64,000 bases of DNA from DATKAS01 sp963733765 (GTDB lineage Bacteria > Actinomycetota > Acidimicrobiia > Acidimicrobiales > DATKAS01), in contig CAVTEI010000007.1 in NCBI GenBank assembly GCA_963733765.1, positions 248,001 to 312,000 of the forward strand, written 5' to 3'. Under the pieces are notes generated by a model, which saw only the letters and a program-made list of their open reading frames with translations, did not search any database and had not been told where the DNA came from. Made by a program: the position numbers and the translations under genes. The first letter of the stretch is position 1; each line of letters begins with the position of its first letter. Shown here in pieces: positions 8,505 through 17,680 of this stretch.

Positions 8505-8531
8505 ACCTTGCTCCACGAACATCCGTACGAT
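8502..8531 (+). promoter_or_regulatory. Promoter of lexA
   Basis: TTGACC (8502-8507), an 18-base spacer and TACGAT (8526-8531). The lexA ATG at 8538 lies six bases after the -10, so transcription probably begins at the start codon (leaderless mRNA). Confidence 0.55.
8516..8529. promoter_or_regulatory. LexA box 4
   Basis: cgaacatccgtacg has one mismatch (GTACG for GTTCG). It overlaps the -10 element of lexA, so LexA would repress its own gene. Confidence 0.65.
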
Positions 8532-8537
8532 GCGGGC

Positions 8538-9170
8538 ATGACCGAGATCGTTCTCACCGACCGCCAGCGCGAGGTCCTGCAGGTGATCGAGCAGCACATG
8601 CGCGACCGGGGCTACCCGCCGTCGGTGCGCGAGATCGGCGAGGCGGTGGGGCTGACGTCGCCGTCCACGGTCCACTCCCACCTCAACACGCTCGAGCGAC
8701 TGGGGTACCTCCGTCGCGATCCCACCAAGCCACGGGCCATCGAGGTCCGGTGGGACTCGTCGTCCGATGCCGCGATGGAGCGCCGACCGACGCGGCACGT
8801 GCCCCTCGTCGGTGACGTGGCGGCAGGCACCGATGTGCTGGCTCAGGAGAACGTCGAGGAGCTGTTGCCATTGCCGGCCGACTTCACCGGCGAGGGCGAC
8901 CTGTTCATGCTGCGGGTGCGAGGCGACTCGATGATCGACGCTGGAATTCTCAGCGGCGACTACGTCGTCGCCCGCCAGCAAGCGATCGCGCGCAACGGCG
9001 ACATCGTTGTCGCCGGCATCCCGGGCGAGGAAGCGACAGTGAAGACCTACCGACGCGCCGCGGGCAAGGTCGAGCTGCTCCCCGCGAACGCCCGCCTGAA
9101 GCCGATGACCTTCGATGCGGACGAGGTCACCGTCTTCGGCAAGGTAGTGACCGTGCTGCGCCGCCTCTGA
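8538..9170 (+). CDS. lexA: SOS-response repressor LexA
   Basis: 210 residues. An N-terminal winged helix (LTDRQREVLQVIEQHMRDRG, then PPSVREIGEAVGLTSPSTVHSHL) binds SOS boxes. The self-cleavage site is Ala96-Gly97 (DVAAGTDV). The peptidase dyad is Ser131 (RGDSMIDAG) and Lys169 (EATVKTY). RecA filaments on single-stranded DNA trigger cleavage and derepression. I chose ATG 8538 because the protein begins there exactly as in the family and the promoter -10 lies just upstream. Four LexA boxes sit between it and the divergent LysM gene, and recA elsewhere in the window carries a perfect box. Confidence 0.97.
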   Translation: MTEIVLTDRQREVLQVIEQHMRDRGYPPSVREIGEAVGLTSPSTVHSHLNTLERLGYLRRDPTKPRAIEVRWDSSSDAAMERRPTRHVPLVGDVAAGTDVLAQENVEELLPLPADFTGEGDLFMLRVRGDSMIDAGILSGDYVVARQQAIARNGDIVVAGIPGEEATVKTYRRAAGKVELLPANARLKPMTFDADEVTVFGKVVTVLRRL

Positions 9171-9178
9171 GGCGTCGC

Positions 9179-10104
9179 TTAGGTCGGGAAGAAGAAGTCG
9201 GCGATCGCGGCCGTCGCGTCGAACGTGCGACCGGTCGGCCACGAATGCCCCGCTCCCTCGAGCGTGACGAGCTGCACGCGCGTCCCCTCGGCGCATCCGG
9301 TCCACGTCGCGGTCGTCGTGCGCGAACGGTCGTCTCGGCCGGCTCCGCCGTGCAGCCCAACGCATCGACCATCCAGTCGATGCTCACTCCGACGGGCGTG
9401 AACGGCGGCAGACCTACCGCCTCGCTGTCCGGACTCGATCCACCGTCGTACGGGACGATCGTGTCACCAGTCCCGTGGATCTCGAGGAACGAGAGCGGCC
9501 GAGCCGGTTGGCAGCCGGCCATGTTCGTGCCCGCCACCGACACGGCGCCCAACACCCGTGTGTCGGGGTCGCACGCCAGCCGATAGGCCATCATCCCGCC
9601 ATTCGAATGCCCCACCACGACGACCCGAGCCGGATCCACCTGCGCGAACCCACTGAGATGCACGATCAGGGCGTTGAGGAAGCCGACGTCGTCGTGGCCC
9701 TCACTCGCCGCGACCCCACAGCAGGCGCCGGCGTTCCAGCTCTCGTCTTCCCCTGCGGGATAAGCGACGATCAACCCCCGCTCGTCAGCGAGCGTGTTCC
9801 ATCCACTTCCCGCGACGATCGCCTCCGGCGCGCCGCCGGCGCCGTGGAGCACCAGCACGAGCGGGACCGAGGTAGCGGCGGGCAGGTCGGTGGGGACGTG
9901 GAGCACGTAGCGACGCTCCACACCGTCGTGGGTCAGGAACTCGATCGAGTCACCGCTCAGGGCCCGCGGTCGGTAGACCGAGGCGGTGGTCGATGGCGGT
10001 GACGCCGCCACGACCGGCACCGTGGTCGTCACCGACGACGCGGAGGATGTCACCGAGCACCCAGTGAGCGCCAGTGCCGCGATGGCGAGAGCCCGGAGTC
10101 GCAT
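9179..10104 (-). CDS. PHB-depolymerase/LpqC-like esterase lipoprotein (one frameshift)
   Basis: A secreted alpha/beta-hydrolase. It begins MRLRALAIAALALTGC, a signal peptide with lipobox ALTGC, then a Ser/Thr-rich stretch. The hydrolase domain shows LVLVLHGAGG (oxyanion region), VVVGHSNGGMMAYRLA (nucleophile Ser in GHSNG) and LEIHGTGDTIVPYDGG (acid Asp). One base seems to be missing near 9313-9325. In the corrected frame it ends TWTGCAEGTRVQLVTLEGAG then HSWPTG (catalytic His) before TAA at 9179-9181. The uncorrected frame runs to 9127 as Arg-rich noise. Its ATG overlaps the stop of the upstream AAA regulator (TGATG). It converges on lexA with only 8 bases between the stops. The substrate is unknown; relatives act on polyesters or feruloyl esters. 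Confidence 0.75.
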
Positions 10105-13100
10105 CAGGACTGCTCCACGAGCTCGGCGCGTTGCAGCGGTCGCCCGCGCAAGGGTGAGCGGCAACGCCCGCTCCGTCGCGAGATCAATGGCCCTGTCGAG
10201 CAGCGCTACCGCACGCGCACGGTCAGAGCCCGACGAACGGCCGCGACGAATGGCCTCGGCGCACGCCATCCACGTGCGGCACAACCGGGGCGCGTGGTCC
10301 ATGCCGCCTTCGATCCGCGCCGCGTCCGCAAAGTGCGCCTCGGCGCGATCCCAGTCCTCGCTCAGTGCGGCGAGCAGACCGAGGTAGTGATCGACGGCAC
10401 CGTGGAACCCGGCGCCCACGAACACGATGCGACCCTTGAGTGGTGCCAACGTGAACTGCAGCGGCGCGGCATAGGTGGGATCGTCGAGGAACCAGGCCGC
10501 CGCGGCGAGCGACGTCGTACCGAGCACCCAAAGGAAGTCCTTCGGCAGATCGGGGAGGCCGCCGTCGGTCAGGTCGTCCCAGAGGGGACGCGCCCGCTCG
10601 AGCTTGCCCTGCTCGGCGAACGTGTGGATGAGCAGCGCCTCCGCAGACGGCAACACCGTCGCCGCCGCCGACAGCATCGCTTCCGCCTCCTCGGCGCGCC
10701 GGCCCTCGTCCCACAGCTGGGCGACATGCCCGGTCATCCACACGAGCGTGTCGGGCTGCCCGGACGCCGATCCGATCGCGAGCATCTCCTCGGCCAGCTC
10801 CTCACCGTGATCGAGGTGGCCCTCGGCCAGGGCCCGCATCGCCAACGCATTCGCGAGGACGAAGCGCAGGAGGGGCTGGCTCGCTCTCTCCGTGTGCTCG
10901 ATCTGTCGCTCCAGGTAGGCATCGGCTCGCTGCTTGTCCGCGGCAATGCAGCTGGCGACGTGCAGGCCGGACGCGGCCATGGTCGCGAGAGCGGGATCGT
11001 CGATGCGCTCCGCGATGTCGAGCGCCTCGCGGCCGGCGCGGAACAGCTCGTCGATCGCGATCGACGACAGGCCGAAGCCCGAGGTCTGGTAGCAGAGCGC
11101 CCGGGCCAGAACGGCGTCCGCCTCGAGCCGACGCGCCATCGCGATCGCCTCGCGGAGCAAGATCGGGCCGCGGGTCGGGTCGTCCGAGAAGAGCAGCTCG
11201 GCGGAAAGCGTCGCGAGGAGGTTGGCGCGATCGACGCTGTCGCCTTCGCCCGCCGCTTCGAGCGCGGCCTCCAACGCGCTGACGCGACCGGCGTCGACCT
11301 GCCCGGCGCCGCTGAAGAACCCGCGACTGGTCGCGAGCGCGGCTGCGATCTGCGTCTCGCGATCACCGGCGGCGCGCGCGAGTGAGGCGGCCTCGAGGAG
11401 GGTCTCCCGGTAGCCCGCCTCACCGGCACGACGTTGAGCCTCGCCAAGGCGCGCCAACACGCGAGCTCGGGGACGCGCGTTGTCGAGATGTTCGAGGGCC
11501 CGTTCGAAGTACATGACGGCTTCGTCGCTGGCGAGCCGTGCGAGCGCCCTGTCTCCCGCCGCCAACGAGTAGCGCACCGCCTCGGCTTGCGTGCCCGCCA
11601 CAGCCGCCTCGCCGAAGTGATGGGCGAGTGCGTTGAAGTCGTCGGGTCGGCGAATCTCGAGCGTCTCGGCCACCGTCCTGTGCAGGCGCACCCGACGGCT
11701 CGTTCCGAGCTCGTCGTACAACGTCGAACGCACGAGCGCGTGGGAGAAGCGCCAGCGATCGACCTTCACCTCGTCGAGCAAGCTGGCGTCAACGGCCGAG
11801 GTCATCGCCGCGAGCACGTCATTCTCGCCCTGGCCACTCGCCCGTACGACAACGTCGAGATCGAACTCGCGCCCGACGACCGCGGCCACCCTCAGCACCT
11901 CGTTCGTCATCGAGCTGAGCCGTCCGAGGCGTCGGCCGACGACATCGCGCACACCCTCGGGGATGCCGATGCGGTCGATCGGTACGTCGACGGCCCATCG
12001 GCCTTCGCGCTGGAACAACGCACCCGTCTCCGCGAGATGGCGCAGCACCTCCACGATGAAGAACGGATTGCCTTCGGTCTCGTCGCGAACCGCGCGCGCG
12101 AGCTCGAGTCCGTCGGGGCCTGGTTCGTACCCGGCGTTCTCCCGGAAGAGGTCGACGACGTCCTCGGTGGTGAGACCGTGCAACGAGCAGCGCTCGGTTC
12201 GATCGAGTCGGCGGAAGTCCGCGAGCGTGTCGGCCAACGGATGGCCCCGCTCCACATCGGTGTCGCGGTACGTGCCGACGACGAGCACGCGCATCGGTCG
12301 CTCCGACCGCACGATGTGGTTCAAGAGGAGCAGGGTCGGTCGGCCGGCCCAGTGCACGTCGTCGAGCACGAGGAGGATGGGCCGCTCCTCGCTCGACGTC
12401 GCAAGCCAATCCACGACCGCATCGAACATCCGGTATCGCTCGGTCTCCGGGTCGGATCGCGTGGGCGGCGCGACGTCGGGCGAGAGCACCGCGAGGTCGG
12501 GGACGAGACGCGCGAGCTCGCCCCGGCTGCGGCCGAGGAGCATGGGCAGGCGGTCGGGGTCCACCCCATCGATGACGAAGCGGAGCGCCTCGACGAAAGG
12601 TTGGTAGGGGACGCCGAGCTCTTCCTCGCACCGACCGAGGAGCACCATCGCTCCGTCCCCGTACACCTCACGGGCGAGCTGAGCCGCCATGCGTGTCTTG
12701 CCGATGCCGGGCTCGCCCGACAGCATCACGACACGGGCGTGAGGGAGCGCGCCAGTCGCCGCCTGCCACGCAGACCGGAGCTGGTCCACTTCCTTGGAGC
12801 GGCCGACGAACGCGACCTGCTCCGAGGCCGCGAACGTCGGCGGCAAGGGCAGGTCGACGAGGGACGAGGCATCGAGTGGTGTCCAGACCACCGCGCAGGT
12901 CTCGACGGGTTCGGACAGACCCTTCAGCGTGAGCGCGCCGATGTTCTCGAACTCGTACCCGCCGCGGGTGCCCGCGAGCGCGCGTGCGAGCGAGGTCACC
13001 AGGATCTGACCGGCCTGCGCAGCGCCGCACAGCCGGGCCGCCTCAACGACTGGGGTCCCGAAGAGATCGTCTCCCTCGGCCCGGGCGTCGCCGGCGCTCA

Positions 13101-13374
13101 CGCCGACCCGCAGTGTGAGTGCCGCTGCGTCCGCGGCCGCCTGCTGGATCGCGACACCGGCGCCGATCGCGTCAGCCGCGCCTCGGAACGCGGCCATGTG
13201 GCCGTCGCCGAGGCCTTTGACGAGCACGCCGTGGTGGCGCTCGACGGCTGTCGCGACGGCGCCATCGATCGCTGCGAACAGCACGTCAGCCTCGTCGTCA
13301 CCGAGCCGGCTGCGGAGCTCCGTGGAGCCCACGATGTCGGTGAAGAGCACAGTCCACGTGCCGCTCTCGATCAT
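10104..13374 (-). CDS. Adenylate/guanylate cyclase-domain AAA ATPase, TPR-like regulator (one frameshift near the end)
   Basis: About 1090 residues. The N-terminal class III nucleotide cyclase domain shows the metal-binding Asp residues in FTDIVGST and KGLGDGHMAAF. An AAA_16/NACHT-like ATPase follows, with Walker A GEPGIGKTRMAAQL and Walker B LLVLDDVHWAG. The rest is long helical TPR-like repeats. This layout is common in actinobacterial signalling ATPases of unknown role. In the cyclase domain the usual Asn of the 'VNxAAR' motif is Glu (VVEAARLC), so cyclase activity is doubtful. A single-base shift at about 10130-10160 makes the frame run into the downstream lipoprotein as an apparent 1415-residue fusion. 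In the other frame the ATPase ends ...PLQRAELVEQS with TGA at 10104-10106, overlapping the next ATG. It starts at ATG 13374, overlapping dapE by four bases. Confidence 0.78.
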
Positions 13375-14459
13375 GACGGCGGATCAGCAGTCAGCAGGTC
13401 GCGCAGCGCGGCGAACGTCGTCTCGATGGGTGCGCGGTTGACGTGCTCATCACGTGTGTGCGCCAACGTCGCGTCGCCCGGACCGAAGTTCGCGGCCGGG
13501 ATGCCGTGCTCCGCGAACCGAGCGACGTCGGTCCAACCGAGCTTCGCTCGCACCTCCAGCCCATTCCGCTCGATCAGGGCTCGCAAGAGCGGATGCGTGA
13601 GGGAGGGGGCGGCCGCCGGTGCGCAGTCGATGATCGCAAACGAATCGCCGTCCTCAGAGCCCTCGGCGAACAGCAGGTCTCTGAGCGTCGCTTCAGCGTC
13701 GGCCGCCGAGCGGTCCGGTGCAAAGCGGTGGTTCACGACGAGGCGGGCCCGGTCGGGAACGACGTTGCCAGCGACTCCCCCCTCGACCAACACCGCCTGC
13801 ACTGCCTCGCGGTACTCGCATCCGTCGATCACCGGCCGCCGTTCGCGGTAGTCCGCGAGCCGCGTCAGCACCGGACCGAGGCGCTGGATCGCGTTGCGTC
13901 CCATCCACGGGCGCGCGGTGTGGGCGCGCGCTCCGGCGAGGACGACCTCGGCGCGCATCGTCCCCTGACAGCCGGCTTCGATGGCGCCGTCGGTCGGTTC
14001 GCCGAGCAGGGCCACGTCGCCCTCGAGCAGATCGGGCCGCTCGCGGAAGAGCCGCCCGAGCCCGTTGTGGATCGTGTCGATCTCCTCGGCCTCGTAGAAG
14101 ACGTAGGTGACGTCAACGGAGGGCTCCCGCACCGTGCGGGCAAGCTCGAGCATCACCGCGAGCCCCGACTTCATGTCGGACGCGCCGCAGCCCCAGAGCG
14201 TGTCGCCCTCGATCTTCGGAGTTCCGTTCTCGTTGATCGGCACTGTGTCCGTGTGCCCGGCGATGATCAGCCGGGTCGGATGTCCGAAGTGAGTGCGGGC
14301 GACGAGGTTGCACCCGACCTGTGCGAGCTCGAGCTCCGACACCTGCTCGAGCTCCGCCCTGAGCATGTCGGTGATGGCCGCCTCGTCGCGGCTGATCGAG
14401 GGGATGGCAACGAGGTCGGCGGTGAGGGCGAGGAGGTCGGCCACGGGGGCCCTCGTCAC
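13371..14459 (-). CDS. dapE: Succinyl-diaminopimelate desuccinylase
   Basis: 362 residues, an M20-family metallohydrolase that removes succinate from N-succinyl-LL-diaminopimelate in lysine and peptidoglycan synthesis. Metal ligands are visible: AGHTDTVP (His, with the supporting Asp), GASDMKSG (bridging Asp), and YEAEEIDT (catalytic Glu plus ligand Glu). The terminal ligand His lies in the C-terminal part. The family assignment as DapE rather than another M20 peptidase is supported by the adjacent dapD and dapC. It starts four bases inside the end of dapD and ends four bases inside the cyclase-ATPase gene, so translation is probably coupled. Confidence 0.92.
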   Translation of the reverse strand: MTRAPVADLLALTADLVAIPSISRDEAAITDMLRAELEQVSELELAQVGCNLVARTHFGHPTRLIIAGHTDTVPINENGTPKIEGDTLWGCGASDMKSGLAVMLELARTVREPSVDVTYVFYEAEEIDTIHNGLGRLFRERPDLLEGDVALLGEPTDGAIEAGCQGTMRAEVVLAGARAHTARPWMGRNAIQRLGPVLTRLADYRERRPVIDGCEYREAVQAVLVEGGVAGNVVPDRARLVVNHRFAPDRSAADAEATLRDLLFAEGSEDGDSFAIIDCAPAAAPSLTHPLLRALIERNGLEVRAKLGWTDVARFAEHGIPAANFGPGDATLAHTRDEHVNRAPIETTFAALRDLLTADPPS

Positions 14460-15277
14460 ACCGTCGCGCCGTGGTCGCGCAGGATCGTCTCGAGCTGCGC
14501 CTTGTCGTGGCGTTCGCCCTCATGCAGGTGCTTGATCACGAGGATGCACGGCAGGCCGTACTCGTGACTGCCGAACTTGCGCTGGCGCGTGGCGGTCACG
14601 GCGACACAGTGCGCGGGCACCGTGCCCCGCCCGATCTCGGCCCCCGTCTGCGCGTCGATCACGGGGATCGAACCGGTGAGGATGCATCCGGCGCCGAGCA
14701 CGCTGCCCCGACCGACTCGTGCGCCCTCGGCCACGATGCTGCGGCTGCCGATGAGGCAATCGTCCTCGACGACGACCGGCGCGGCCTGAGGCGGCTCGAG
14801 GACTCCACCGATGCCGACCCCGCCCGAGAGATGGACGTTCGCACCGATCTGCGCGCACGAACCCACGGTCGCCCACGTGTCCACCATCGTGTTGTGCCCG
14901 ACGTGGGCGCCGATGTTCACGTAGCTCGGCATCATCACGACGCCGCGCTCGAGGAACGATCCGTAGCGAGCGGACGCGCCCGGCACGACGCGCACGCCCA
15001 TCTTCTTGAACCCGGACTTCAGCGGCAGCTTGTCGGCGTACTCGAACGGGCCGAGCTCGACGGTCTTGATCTTGGAGAGGCGAAACAGGAGAAGGATCGC
15101 CTGCTTGAGCCAGGGATGCACCACGACGCGGCCCGCGACCACCTCGGCGACCCGGGCCTGACCGGTGTCGAGCAAATCGACGGCCTCACGCACGATCTTC
15201 GCTGCCGACTTGTCGCCCGGCTCGACCTCGCTTCGCCGCTCCCAGAGCTCTTCGATCTGCGCCTGCAGGTCTGCCAT
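14456..15277 (-). CDS. dapD: 2,3,4,5-tetrahydropyridine-2,6-dicarboxylate N-succinyltransferase
   Basis: 273 residues, close to the E. coli DapD length. It opens MADLQAQIEELWERRSEVE and contains the left-handed beta-helix built from hexapeptide repeats (YVNIGAHVGHNTMVDTWATV, then GSCAQIGANVHLSGGVGIGG). It transfers succinyl from succinyl-CoA to tetrahydrodipicolinate, the first committed step of the succinylase branch. The type resembles the proteobacterial DapD family rather than the longer mycobacterial DapD. The ATG at 15275-15277 was chosen because the family starts there. It lies 10 bases after dapC. Confidence 0.95.
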   Translation of the reverse strand: MADLQAQIEELWERRSEVEPGDKSAAKIVREAVDLLDTGQARVAEVVAGRVVVHPWLKQAILLLFRLSKIKTVELGPFEYADKLPLKSGFKKMGVRVVPGASARYGSFLERGVVMMPSYVNIGAHVGHNTMVDTWATVGSCAQIGANVHLSGGVGIGGVLEPPQAAPVVVEDDCLIGSRSIVAEGARVGRGSVLGAGCILTGSIPVIDAQTGAEIGRGTVPAHCVAVTATRQRKFGSHEYGLPCILVIKHLHEGERHDKAQLETILRDHGATV

Positions 15278-15287
15278 CCGGCGCAGG

Positions 15288-16415
15288 TTACCCGTGCGTC
15301 GATCGGAGTCTCCGGGCGACGAGGTCAATGCGGTCGTCGGGCTGCACGACGGCCACTCGCACATGGTCGGGAGCGCCGTAGAAGTCGCCCGGACTCACAA
15401 GTGCGCCCGACGCCTCGGCGATCGCGCGCGTGAACGCCCAGCCGTCACCATCGGGTGCCTTCACCCACAGGTAGAACCCACCCGCGGGAAGCGAGACCGA
15501 TGCGCCCGACCAATCCCCGAGCACCTTGGCGACCCGTTCCAAGCGCGCGAGATAGCGAGCCCGCTGCAGCTCGACGTGCTCCGTGTCGTTCAGCGCGGCA
15601 ACGCCGGCCGCCTGGGCGGGCCCGGGCACCATCATCCCGACGTGCTTGCGCACCTCGGACAGGTACGAGACGAGGTCGGGGTCGCCGGCGTAGAAGCCGA
15701 CGCGCACGCCGGCCAGATTCGAGCGCTTCGAAAGGGAGTGCACCGCGATCAATCCGTCGGCGCCGTGCTCCAGGATCGTGCGCGGCGGGCCGTCCCAGGT
15801 GAACTCGGCGTAGCACTCGTCGCTGAACACCGGGACGCTGTGGGCCCGGCCCCAGTCTGCGGCGGCCGCGAGGTCGTCGAGCGCCCCTGTCGGGTTACTC
15901 GGCGAGTTGACCCACAGACAGAGCGCCCGGTCGGCGTCGCGCGGGTCGATGGCAGAGAGATCGAGACGGAAGTCATCGTCGACAGGAACGGGGACGGCGC
16001 GGCAACCGGCGAGCTCGGCGCCCATCGCATAGGTCGGGTACGCGACGGCGGGATACAGCACGGTGTCGCGATCCGGAGCACGGAGGCGTAGCCACTGAGG
16101 CAGCGTCCCCACGAACTCTTTGGTGCCGATGCAGGCGGCGAGTGCGGGAGGCTCGGCAACGGCGAACCGGCGGGCGATCCAGGCGCTCGCCGCGGCCCGT
16201 AGGGCGACGGTGCCGATCGACGGCGGGTAGCCCCGCTCGGAGTCGGACGATGCGAGGGCATCGAGCACCGACTTGGCCGGCGGGTCGCACGGGGTGCCAA
16301 CCGACAGGTCGACGATGCCGCCGTCGTGGGCGTCCGCGATCGCCGCGATCTCGTCGAGGCGGTCGTAGGGATAGGGAGGCGGGACGAAGGGTCGCTTCAC
16401 GAGCGGCTGTGTCAC
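15288..16415 (-). CDS. dapC: Succinyldiaminopimelate transaminase (DapC-type, PLP fold I)
   Basis: 375 residues, class I/II aminotransferase. The cofactor-anchoring Lys is in VHSLSKRSNLAGVRVGF. The substrate/PLP Asn is in LWVNSPSNPTG, Asp in FSDECYAEF, and the phosphate/carboxylate Arg near DHVRVAVVQ. It converts N-succinyl-2-amino-6-oxopimelate to N-succinyl-LL-DAP with glutamate. Position between dapD and hflX/dapF supports DapC over other aminotransferases. The start is GTG (16413-16415), overlapping the stop of hflX by four bases (GTGA). Confidence 0.9.
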   Translation of the reverse strand: MTQPLVKRPFVPPPYPYDRLDEIAAIADAHDGGIVDLSVGTPCDPPAKSVLDALASSDSERGYPPSIGTVALRAAASAWIARRFAVAEPPALAACIGTKEFVGTLPQWLRLRAPDRDTVLYPAVAYPTYAMGAELAGCRAVPVPVDDDFRLDLSAIDPRDADRALCLWVNSPSNPTGALDDLAAAADWGRAHSVPVFSDECYAEFTWDGPPRTILEHGADGLIAVHSLSKRSNLAGVRVGFYAGDPDLVSYLSEVRKHVGMMVPGPAQAAGVAALNDTEHVELQRARYLARLERVAKVLGDWSGASVSLPAGGFYLWVKAPDGDGWAFTRAIAEASGALVSPGDFYGAPDHVRVAVVQPDDRIDLVARRLRSTHG

Positions 16416-17680
16416 AGGGGGCCCGTCGCGAACTCGGCGAGCCGGCCGGCAGACGCCGCGTCGAGTCGCGCTCGCACGCGGATGCCGTCGTCGCCGTGCG
16501 CCTCCGAGACGATCTCGCCCTCCCGATGCAGCTCAGCCAGAACGTCACCGCGCTCGTAGGGGATCATCAGCTCGACGACGTTCGCCAGAGCACGCAGCCG
16601 GTCGCCGAGGGTGACGAGGAGGTCGTCGACGCCCTCCCCCGTGACTGCCGAGATCGCAACGGACCCAGGATGGGCGTCGACGAGCCGTTTGGCCTCGTCG
16701 GTGAGATCGGCCTTGTTGAAGACGAGAAGCTCAGGGACACGATCCGCGCCGATCTCGTCGAGCACGACGCGCACCGCGTCGATCTGGCCGTCCGGATCCG
16801 GCGACGACGAGTCGACGACATGCATCAGGAGGTCGGTCGAGCCCACCACTTCGAGCGTCGACTTGAACGCCTCGACGAGCTGATGGGGCAGCTTGCGGAC
16901 GAAGCCGACCGTGTCCGAGACGAGTACGGCCTCGCCGCCGGGAAGCTGCATGCGCTTCGTCGTCGGATCGAGCGTCGCGAAGAGGCGGTCCTCGACGAGC
17001 ACCCCAGCCTCGGTGAGGCGGTTCAGCAATGTGGACTTGCCGGCGTTCGTGTACCCCACGATCGAAACCGACTGCAACCGGCTGCGATTTCGCGCCTTGC
17101 GTTGCGTGTCCCGGGTGTGGCTGAGGTCCTTCAGGTCGTGCTCGAGCTTCGTGATGCGTCGCTGCAACCTGCGGCGATCGGTCTCGAGTTGGGTCTCGCC
17201 CGGACCACGGGTGCCGATGCGGCCCGCCTGCTGCGACAGCGCGCCGGTGCGACCGCGTCGCAACCGCGGCAACCGGTAGCGCAGCAAGGCGAGCTCGACC
17301 TGGGCCTTGCCTTCGAGGGTGTGCGCGTTCTGGGCGAAGATGTCGAGGATCACCGCGGTGCGATCGATCGCGGTGCGCCCAAGCAGCTTCTCCAAGTTGT
17401 ACTGCTGCGCGGGCGTCAACTCGTTGTCGAACACGACCGTGTCGGCATCGACGTCGAGGCAGACCTCGAGCAGCTCTTCGATCTTTCCCTTGCCGATGAA
17501 GGTCGCCGGGTCGGGACGATCCTTGCGCTGCATCACGCGGCCGGCCTCCTCGGCGCCCGCGGTGGCGATCAGCAGGGCGAGCTCGTCGAGGCTCGACTCC
17601 GTGTCGTCGACTCGTGCAGGGGGCACCGTGACACCGACCAGCACGATGCGCTCTCGGATGGCCCGTTCGATGAGGCTCAT
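16412..17680 (-). CDS. hflX: Ribosome-associated GTPase HflX
   Basis: 422 residues. An N-terminal HflX domain has the Gly-rich block around GRTGALSQQAGRIGTRGPGE. A coiled segment and the GTPase domain follow: G1 GYTNAGKSTLLN, G3 DTVGFVRKLP, G4 NKADL. HflX binds the 50S subunit and splits stalled ribosomes after stress. It sits in the miaA-dapF-dapC operon; hflX next to miaA is also seen in enterobacteria. The ATG at 17680 overlaps the dapF stop by four bases. Confidence 0.96.
   Translation of the reverse strand: MSLIERAIRERIVLVGVTVPPARVDDTESSLDELALLIATAGAEEAGRVMQRKDRPDPATFIGKGKIEELLEVCLDVDADTVVFDNELTPAQQYNLEKLLGRTAIDRTAVILDIFAQNAHTLEGKAQVELALLRYRLPRLRRGRTGALSQQAGRIGTRGPGETQLETDRRRLQRRITKLEHDLKDLSHTRDTQRKARNRSRLQSVSIVGYTNAGKSTLLNRLTEAGVLVEDRLFATLDPTTKRMQLPGGEAVLVSDTVGFVRKLPHQLVEAFKSTLEVVGSTDLLMHVVDSSSPDPDGQIDAVRVVLDEIGADRVPELLVFNKADLTDEAKRLVDAHPGSVAISAVTGEGVDDLLVTLGDRLRALANVVELMIPYERGDVLAELHREGEIVSEAHGDDGIRVRARLDAASAGRLAEFATGPL

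Noticed and set aside
11434..13851. Long open frame on the plus strand (over 800 codons)
   Set aside because: It is antisense to the well-conserved cyclase-ATPase and dapE genes; the high GC at third positions of those genes removes stops from the other strand. The translation shows no family.
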